Source of the DNA: Nostoc sp. KVJ3
GTDB taxonomy: Bacteria; Cyanobacteriota; Cyanobacteriia; Cyanobacteriales; Nostocaceae
NCBI RefSeq assembly: GCF_026127265.1
Contig: NZ_WWFG01000001.1
Coordinates: 1 to 64,000, forward strand
DNA length: 64,000 bases
Reading direction: 5' to 3'
This document shows, piece after piece, positions 59,057 through 64,000 of this stretch. The notes under the pieces were generated by a model. That model ran no database searches, had not been told where the DNA came from, and saw nothing but the letters and a program-made list of their open reading frames with translations. The number at the start of each line of letters is the position of its first letter. The first letter of the stretch is position 1. A program made the position numbers and the translations under genes.

Positions 59057-60394
59057 ATGAATCGGCAAAAATTTAGTGATGCGAAAGAAAACTTCCTGCA
59101 AAGACGTTACGGTGTTAGTCTAGGCAGACGTTATGCTCTGGCAGCTGCAAGTGTTGTTCTATTCAGTGTATTAGGGTGTTCTCAAGTCGATAGTAATAAA
59201 AGTGCCCTAGCCCAATCTAGTTTACCTCAGCCAGAAACACCATTGCAAAAAAAAACAGCCAACTCTGATACAAAAATAGTTGGCTCTAACAATAAGTTTG
59301 GCTTCAAACTGTTTTCACAAGTTCTCAAAGGTAATGTGGGTGAGAAAAATGTTTTTATCTCACCTTTGAGTGTCGCTAGCGCCCTTGCCATAACCTACAA
59401 TGGCGCTAACGGCTCGACTCAACAAGCAATGGCAAAAACCCTGGAATTACAGGGAATGAATCTACCAGACATTAACTCTTATTACGCGGTGGCATTAAAG
59501 CAGCTTTTAGAAAATCCCGATGCGAAAGTACAACTAAGTATTGCTAACTCACTTTGGGCAAATCAAGATGTTAGCTTTGCACCAGACTTTCTCAAGAGAA
59601 CTCAGGATTTTTATCATGCTAAGGTCAGTAATTTAAACTTTCAAGATGCCGCCGCATCTACTATTATCAATAACTGGGTAAAAGAAAATACTAAAGGCAA
59701 AATCCCTCAAATAGTTGAAAAGATTGAACCTAATCAAGTATTATTTCTGATTAACGCTATATATTTCAAAGGTAATTGGAGTCAGAAGTTTGATAAAAGT
59801 CAAACTGCTCAATACCCTTTTTATGTCACACCTGGTAGGCGAAAACAAAACCCAATGATGTCACAAAAGGGTGATTATAGATATTATGAAAGCGAAGAAT
59901 TCCAGGCAATTAGTTTACCTTACGGAAAAGATGGTAAGATTAGTTTTTATATATTTTTACCCAAACAGAACTCTAACCTCAAAGCTTTTTATCAAAACTT
60001 AAATGTTGAAAACTGGGAAAAATGGATCGCTCAGTTCAGCAAACAAAAAGGGTTTATTCGTCTACCCCGCTTTAAAACAGATTACGAAGTTACACTCAAT
60101 GATGCTTTGAAAAGTTTAGGTATGGAAGAAGCTTTTAGTAGCAAAGCCAATTTTTCTGGCATGGGGAAAGGGAAAAATTTTGCCATTAGCGAAGTTAAGC
60201 ATAAAACTTTTGTCGAAGTGAATGAAGAAGGCACCGAAGCAGCTGCGGCTACTTCCGTGGGAATAGTAGCAACATCTTTTAGACAAGAACCAGAACCATT
60301 TAAAATGATTGTTGACCGTCCTTTCTTTTGTGCTATTAGAGATAATCAGACGGGAAGTATTTTGTTTATGGGTTCTATAATTGACCCGCATTGA
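59057..60394 (+). CDS. Serpin, predicted lipoprotein
   Basis: This 445-residue serine-protease inhibitor has a signal with lipobox (YALAAASVVLFSVLGC, Cys about residue 41), so it is probably anchored in a membrane facing the periplasm or outside. The serpin fold is seen in NVFISPLSVASALAITYNGA, LFLINAIYFKGNWSQKFDKS and RPFFCAIRDNQTGSILFMGS. The hinge EEGTEAAAATSVGIVATS is of the inhibitory type (small residues P12-P9). Counting 17 residues from the first Glu puts P1-P1' at Thr406-Ser407 with Ala at P2, which suits elastase- or subtilisin-like targets. It directly follows a subtilase-like gene. Confidence 0.93.
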   Translation: MNRQKFSDAKENFLQRRYGVSLGRRYALAAASVVLFSVLGCSQVDSNKSALAQSSLPQPETPLQKKTANSDTKIVGSNNKFGFKLFSQVLKGNVGEKNVFISPLSVASALAITYNGANGSTQQAMAKTLELQGMNLPDINSYYAVALKQLLENPDAKVQLSIANSLWANQDVSFAPDFLKRTQDFYHAKVSNLNFQDAAASTIINNWVKENTKGKIPQIVEKIEPNQVLFLINAIYFKGNWSQKFDKSQTAQYPFYVTPGRRKQNPMMSQKGDYRYYESEEFQAISLPYGKDGKISFYIFLPKQNSNLKAFYQNLNVENWEKWIAQFSKQKGFIRLPRFKTDYEVTLNDALKSLGMEEAFSSKANFSGMGKGKNFAISEVKHKTFVEVNEEGTEAAAATSVGIVATSFRQEPEPFKMIVDRPFFCAIRDNQTGSILFMGSIIDPH

Positions 60395-60420
60395 GAAGGC
60401 AGGAAACCTCCTGCCTTCTC
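60393..60420. terminator. Bidirectional terminator between convergent genes
   Basis: GAGAAGGCAGG (60393-60403) and CCTGCCTTCTC (60410-60420) form a perfect 11-base stem between the serpin and the AI-2E family gene. Confidence 0.75.
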
Positions 60421-60421
60421 C

Positions 60422-61570
60422 TTAAGGTAATGTCGCTTCAGAAATACTCAGAGTGTTGTTGGCGTTTGCTTTCGGGGATTCGTTTGCTGCACCAGTGGTG
60501 CTGTCGTTTGTCTCGCTATCAGGACGCAAGGCACTTAAAGCAGTCTTAATGACAACAGCTGTGGGTACTGCCACAATTACACCCAAAAGTCCGCCAATTC
60601 TTGCGCCTGTTAAAACTGAAATTAATATCCAAACTGGATTTAAACCTGTAAAGTTGCCTAAAATTCGGGGAGCAATTAAGTTTTCGAGAATTTGCTGAAC
60701 AATGACTGCTGCTATCAGCACTCTCATACCCATTGAGAAATCTTGCAAGGCTACCAATAGTGTAGTTAGGGCGATACCCACAGAACCACCAAAGGGGACG
60801 AGAGCCATCAGACCAATAGTTAGACCAAATAGCAGCCCGAATGGTACTTTCAGCCACAAAAAGGTCGGAATCAGGGCGGATGCCATGCAGGTAGATAAAA
60901 TCAACTGGGTGATGAAGAAATTTTGGAAGCTGAGGCGGACAGTTTTGGAGAAAGGATCGCGAAATTTAAAGGGTAGCCATTCCACTAAACTTTCCCAAAG
61001 TTCACTCCCATGCTGTAAGAGATAGAAAGTCAAAACCATCGTCAAGAGAAAATCTAGCAGACTGGTAACTGTAACTACCGCCAGATTTAAAACTTGTCCA
61101 GCGATCGCTTGTAGTTGTCCTTTGACGCGATCGTTGATTTGCACTACCAGAGCATCGAGGTTAATCGGTAAACCAAAAGTCTCAGCTTTTTCGTTTAAAA
61201 TCATTAACTGAGAGCGTCCAGAGTCGATCAACTCTGGCAAACGAGCCACCAATTGTTGAGCTTGGGTAAGGGCTAACGGAAAAAGTGTCACACCCAACGC
61301 CAATAGAATCGATAAAGCTAAGAGAAATACTAAGATAGCAACTTGCTCTCGCCTCGCACCATGATGTTCCAGCCAACTCACGGGGTAGTTGAGCAGAAAT
61401 GCCAGCACTGAGGCTCCAACTAAAATGACTATGAGAGAATGGAAATAATTGAAAAATACCGAAAGTGCCCAACCATTTAGAACTAGCAGCGGAACGAATA
61501 ACGCGATCGCCCCGATTCGCGCTATTGGTGTGAATGTTTGCCACCAGTCGAGTAGCTTGCGTGTCTGCAT
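60422..61570 (-). CDS. AI-2E/PerM family membrane protein
   Basis: This 382-residue protein has about eight membrane helices and the family's central amphipathic region: VQINDRVKGQLQAIAGQVLN, LLDFLLTMVLTFYLLQHGSE, FFITQLILSTCMASALIPTF, and LMALVPFGGSVGIALTTLLV then NLIAPRILGNFTGLNPVWIL. Members have been tied to autoinducer-2 export, sodium/proton exchange or other small-solute efflux; the substrate cannot be told here. It is divergent from the small membrane protein gene at 61680. Confidence 0.9.
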   Translation of the reverse strand: MQTRKLLDWWQTFTPIARIGAIALFVPLLVLNGWALSVFFNYFHSLIVILVGASVLAFLLNYPVSWLEHHGARREQVAILVFLLALSILLALGVTLFPLALTQAQQLVARLPELIDSGRSQLMILNEKAETFGLPINLDALVVQINDRVKGQLQAIAGQVLNLAVVTVTSLLDFLLTMVLTFYLLQHGSELWESLVEWLPFKFRDPFSKTVRLSFQNFFITQLILSTCMASALIPTFLWLKVPFGLLFGLTIGLMALVPFGGSVGIALTTLLVALQDFSMGMRVLIAAVIVQQILENLIAPRILGNFTGLNPVWILISVLTGARIGGLLGVIVAVPTAVVIKTALSALRPDSETNDSTTGAANESPKANANNTLSISEATLP

Positions 61571-61679
61571 TTTGAGCTGATTGCTGGATAGAACTAAATT
61601 AAATCTTTCTTTACAGCTTATTATCTCTAACTATATGAGTCTTATTCATCCTTCTAGTTTAGGAGTTAAACTAATCTCA

Positions 61680-62156
61680 ATGAATAATTTTGAATCAAAA
61701 GAGAATGGGGAGTGGGGAAGTGGGGGAGCAGAGGGGAAAGAGGTAATTTTTAATTCTCCCCCTTGCCCCCTGCCCCCTGCCCCTCTGCCTCTTCTGCCCA
61801 ATGCCCAATACCCAATATCCAAAACCCATTTGCTTTTATATTTAGTTCCGATTATCGGCTTTTTTCCGTCCTTGTGGACTCTCTATCGGGGCCAGGGCAG
61901 TCGGGAACAACTTGCTATTAGCCGACTGTCTATTACTTTGGCAATTACTTGGCTATTGGGATATCTATTATTATCTACCGGAGCCGCAACTTCAGATTTT
62001 TTTCCGCTACGTCTATTTATCCTGAATAGTTTTCTCACATCGGGTTATTTTTTAGTGAGTCTCTGGTTGATTTTGCGCCTGATGCAAGGCAAATCTGGGC
62101 GTTTACCAGGGTTTAGTACTTTAGCAGAACGAGTGCTTGGCAAGTATTTATCTTAA
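61680..62156 (+). CDS. Small membrane protein whose N-terminus is encoded by repeats
   Basis: I prefer ATG 61680 (158 residues, MNNFESKENGEWGSG) over ATG 61581, which overlaps the divergent promoter. Residues about 9-46 are translated composite repeat DNA (GEWGSGGAEGKE, then SPPCPLPPAPLPLLPNAQYP). Three membrane helices follow (LLLYLVPIIGFFPSLWTLYR, SITLAITWLLGYLLLSTGAA, FILNSFLTSGYFLVSLWLIL). The original start may have been lost to, or lie after, the repeat; no Met follows until the last helix. No family name can be given. Confidence 0.6.
   Translation: MNNFESKENGEWGSGGAEGKEVIFNSPPCPLPPAPLPLLPNAQYPISKTHLLLYLVPIIGFFPSLWTLYRGQGSREQLAISRLSITLAITWLLGYLLLSTGAATSDFFPLRLFILNSFLTSGYFLVSLWLILRLMQGKSGRLPGFSTLAERVLGKYLS
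61700..61830. repeat. Composite short repeats in the 5' part of a gene
   Basis: GAATGGGGAGTGGGGAAGTG, CCCCCTTGCCCCCTGCCCCC and CCCAATGCCCAATACCCAAT units. Same composite repeat type as at 38345, 40345 and 56990, here within an open frame. Confidence 0.75.
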
Positions 62157-62429
62157 TTTTTTAGAGTAACAATTTATCAGTGTTTTTACCTATTTCCAAA
62201 AAAATTACAGTTGATTTATTAAGATATCTAGTCAAATCCAGTTTATTATTGCCATACTTCAGTAAAACATCTCTGATTGGCCCAAAAGAAGAAAAAATGC
62301 TGCTATAAGTGTTGTGGTTGCTACTAACTGAAAAAAGTTAGCACTGATAATTAAGAGTTAGCTATTATGGGTTGATTTGTTTGTATTTTTTTGGTCTGCA
62401 AATTTACCGAATTTAATTATTGAGTAAGT
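62157..62429. other. Intergenic region before the LCP gene
   Basis: About 270 AT-rich bases. The promoter of the LCP gene should lie here. No motif that I can support. Confidence 0.35.
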
Positions 62430-63860
62430 GTGAGGAAGTCTGTGACCAGTCAAAGAAGTTCGGCGGAAGAAAACCAGTCGGGAAAAGCCTCAAAGTCCAA
62501 TAAAAAAATTTCTCAGAACTCGAAATCTGGACGTTGGCTGTGGTTTTGGGTAGGAATGAGTGGGATTGCAATGGTGTCAGCAACAGCAGGGGCACTTTTG
62601 GCAGTTTCTTTAACCAGCACGCCTTTGCAGCAAGCCCAACTCAGTCCACAGGAGGAAGCGGCCTTTGATGGCGATCGCATTTCTGGAGGTGTAATGCGAT
62701 TTTCAGAATTAACTCGTCCGGTAAATCTCTTGGTAATGGGGATGAGTGTACTTCCCCCAGATATCCAAAACCCTCCCCCTGAAACCAAAAACCTCAAATA
62801 CCTGCCACAGGTAAACTCCTTTGATGGTCTTTCGGATGTTATGCTCTTACTCAAATTTGATCCAGAGACGAAAAAAATAATCATGCTCTCCATTCCCAGA
62901 GATACCCGCACACAAATAGAAGGGCATGGGGTAAAAAAAATTAATGCTGCCAATGTTGACGGTGGCCCAGCTTTGACTGCCAGAACCGTCAGTAATCTCT
63001 TAGGTGGAGCCGGAATCGATCGCTATATCCGAATTAACGTTTTGGGAGTTGCCAAGCTAATCGATGCTTTGGGTGGCGTGACAGTTTATGTCCCCAAAAA
63101 TATGAAATATCAAGATGATTCTCAGCATTTGTATATCAATTTGAAGGCTGGTAAGCAGCATCTAAACGGCGATCAGGCACTGCAATTACTGCGGTTTCGG
63201 CATGACGAACTTGGTGATATTGGTCGGATTCAACGGCAGCAAATGGTGATTCGGGCTTTGATGGATCAAACACTAAACCCAACTACTGTGACTCAATTAC
63301 CTAAAGTTCTGGATGTGGTTAAAGACCACATTGACACTAACCTGACGGTTGAGGAGTTAGTAGCGCTAATGGGTTTTGGGGTGCGAACTAATCGCTCTAA
63401 TATGCAAATGTTAATGCTGCCAGGTCGCTTTAGCGAGAAAAACGAGTTTGATGCTAGCTACTGGTTGCCCAATAAAGATGGTATTGCCAAACTAATGGCT
63501 CAACACTTTGGGTTGGAATCAGAACAGAGTTCACAGGCAACCGATCCACATTCTTTGCGTGTAGCAATTCAAGATAGTACAGGTGGCGATCGCTCTAATC
63601 TGCAACCATTAATTAGAGCGTTAGAAAAATCTGGATATCGCAACATCTATATAGCTAAAGCATGGGGTGAACCTTTAGATGTAACTCACATTGTCGCTCA
63701 ACAAGGAGATGGTGACAGTGCCGAATCAATTCGCAACACTTTGGGATTTGGCGAAGTGCGTGTGGAAAGTACTGGTAATCTCGGCTCAGATGTCAGTATC
63801 CAAGTCGGTCAGGATTGGTTACAACAAAAATCTATTTTGGAGAAGTCGCCGACGAAATAA
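62430..63860 (+). CDS. LytR-CpsA-Psr (LCP) family cell-wall glycopolymer ligase
   Basis: This 476-residue protein starts at GTG 62430. A cytoplasmic basic N-terminus and one membrane helix (WFWVGMSGIAMVSATAGALL) precede the LCP domain: RPVNLLVMGMSVLPPD, FDGLSDVMLLLKFDPETKKI, IMLSIPRDTRTQIEGHGVKK, INAANVDGGPALTARTVSNL, and LQLLRFRHDELGDIGRIQRQ with the conserved Arg residues. A C-terminal LytR_C domain follows (SLRVAIQDSTGGDRSNLQPL and after). LCP enzymes move glycopolymers from polyprenyl carriers to peptidoglycan. With a Wzx/Wzy-type locus 40 kb away a shared role is possible but is inference. Confidence 0.93.
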   Translation: MRKSVTSQRSSAEENQSGKASKSNKKISQNSKSGRWLWFWVGMSGIAMVSATAGALLAVSLTSTPLQQAQLSPQEEAAFDGDRISGGVMRFSELTRPVNLLVMGMSVLPPDIQNPPPETKNLKYLPQVNSFDGLSDVMLLLKFDPETKKIIMLSIPRDTRTQIEGHGVKKINAANVDGGPALTARTVSNLLGGAGIDRYIRINVLGVAKLIDALGGVTVYVPKNMKYQDDSQHLYINLKAGKQHLNGDQALQLLRFRHDELGDIGRIQRQQMVIRALMDQTLNPTTVTQLPKVLDVVKDHIDTNLTVEELVALMGFGVRTNRSNMQMLMLPGRFSEKNEFDASYWLPNKDGIAKLMAQHFGLESEQSSQATDPHSLRVAIQDSTGGDRSNLQPLIRALEKSGYRNIYIAKAWGEPLDVTHIVAQQGDGDSAESIRNTLGFGEVRVESTGNLGSDVSIQVGQDWLQQKSILEKSPTK

Positions 63861-64000
63861 TTCCTATCAAGCATCTCAATAAATTCCCCTGTTTGGAGTC
63901 ACAAAATATTAAACCTTGGTTAACACTACCCCTTGGTTAGCTATTAAGATACTACAGTGTAGAAAGATACATTGCAAAACCCTCTCCAAACAGACAATAG
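63861..64000. other. Right edge of the window
   Basis: 140 bases with no gene start visible. CCTTGGTTAACACTACCCCT and TTGGTTAGC show a short direct repeat. Nothing more can be supported. Confidence 0.3.

Overview
The window comes from the chromosome of a heterocyst-forming filamentous cyanobacterium of the Nostoc/Anabaena type. Supporting signs are the start of ntcA at the left edge, a HetP-family gene, gun4, many GCGATCGC (HIP1) octamers, heptanucleotide short tandem repeats (TTCCCAA, CCCCAAT, AACTCAT) between and inside genes, small palindromic and MITE-like elements, and protein sequences of clear Nostocales character. No rRNA, tRNA or CRISPR array was seen.

Layout. 1-3.2 kb is a core block: ntcA (5' part, minus strand), fabI, hisB and an ABC ATPase. 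3.7-20.5 kb is an exopolysaccharide locus: a Wza-type export protein and a secreted parallel beta-helix protein on the plus strand, then on the minus strand a Wzc-type tyrosine kinase, three GT4 glycosyltransferases, a Wzy/WaaL-type membrane protein, a Wzx flippase, a frameshifted methyltransferase and the initiating polyprenyl-phosphate sugar transferase. Together they form a Wzx/Wzy-type pathway: priming sugar on lipid, chain extension, flipping, polymerisation, and export through Wzc/Wza. A 1.8 kb gene-free stretch leads to an orphan A-T-TE NRPS protein. 25-31.7 kb holds an aldo/keto reductase, a CBS/CorC membrane protein and mfd. 31.7-35.2 kb is a small island of toxin-antitoxin type genes (DUF433/DUF5615, VapBC, orphan HicB with a dead hicA, DUF29, RelE-like) ended by a decayed fragment of mfd. 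35.4-42.2 kb returns to housekeeping and conserved genes (GT-C-like membrane protein, Nudix, DUF3531, TPR, ECF-like ATPase, rsmG, sodA). 42.2-46.6 kb is a second accessory patch: a tnpB relic and a Uma2 gene flanked by an inverted duplication, a sugar-type ABC ATPase, and two small antitoxin-like genes. 46.6-53.1 kb carries gun4, icd, hypothetical genes and a GH116 glucosidase. 53.1-56.1 kb is mostly non-coding apart from hetP. 56.2-63.9 kb carries rpe, a subtilase-like protein, a serpin, an AI-2E-type membrane protein, a small membrane protein and an LCP-family protein.

Most notable observations: a HetR-site-like inverted repeat about 640 bp upstream of the hetP homologue; a strong Fur/Zur-like box (13 of 14 defined bases) inside the exopolysaccharide locus; a subtilase lacking an Asp at the expected catalytic position and sitting directly before a lipoprotein serpin; mobile palindromes inserted in frame in two neighbouring proteins; short tandem repeats inserted in frame in Mfd; two families of small inverted-repeat elements (one copy with an 8-9 bp target duplication); an orphan A-T-TE synthetase beside the polysaccharide genes; and several genes caught during decay (hicA, tnpB, the methyltransferase). 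None of these was tested by search or experiment; statements about families come from recall and motif reading.
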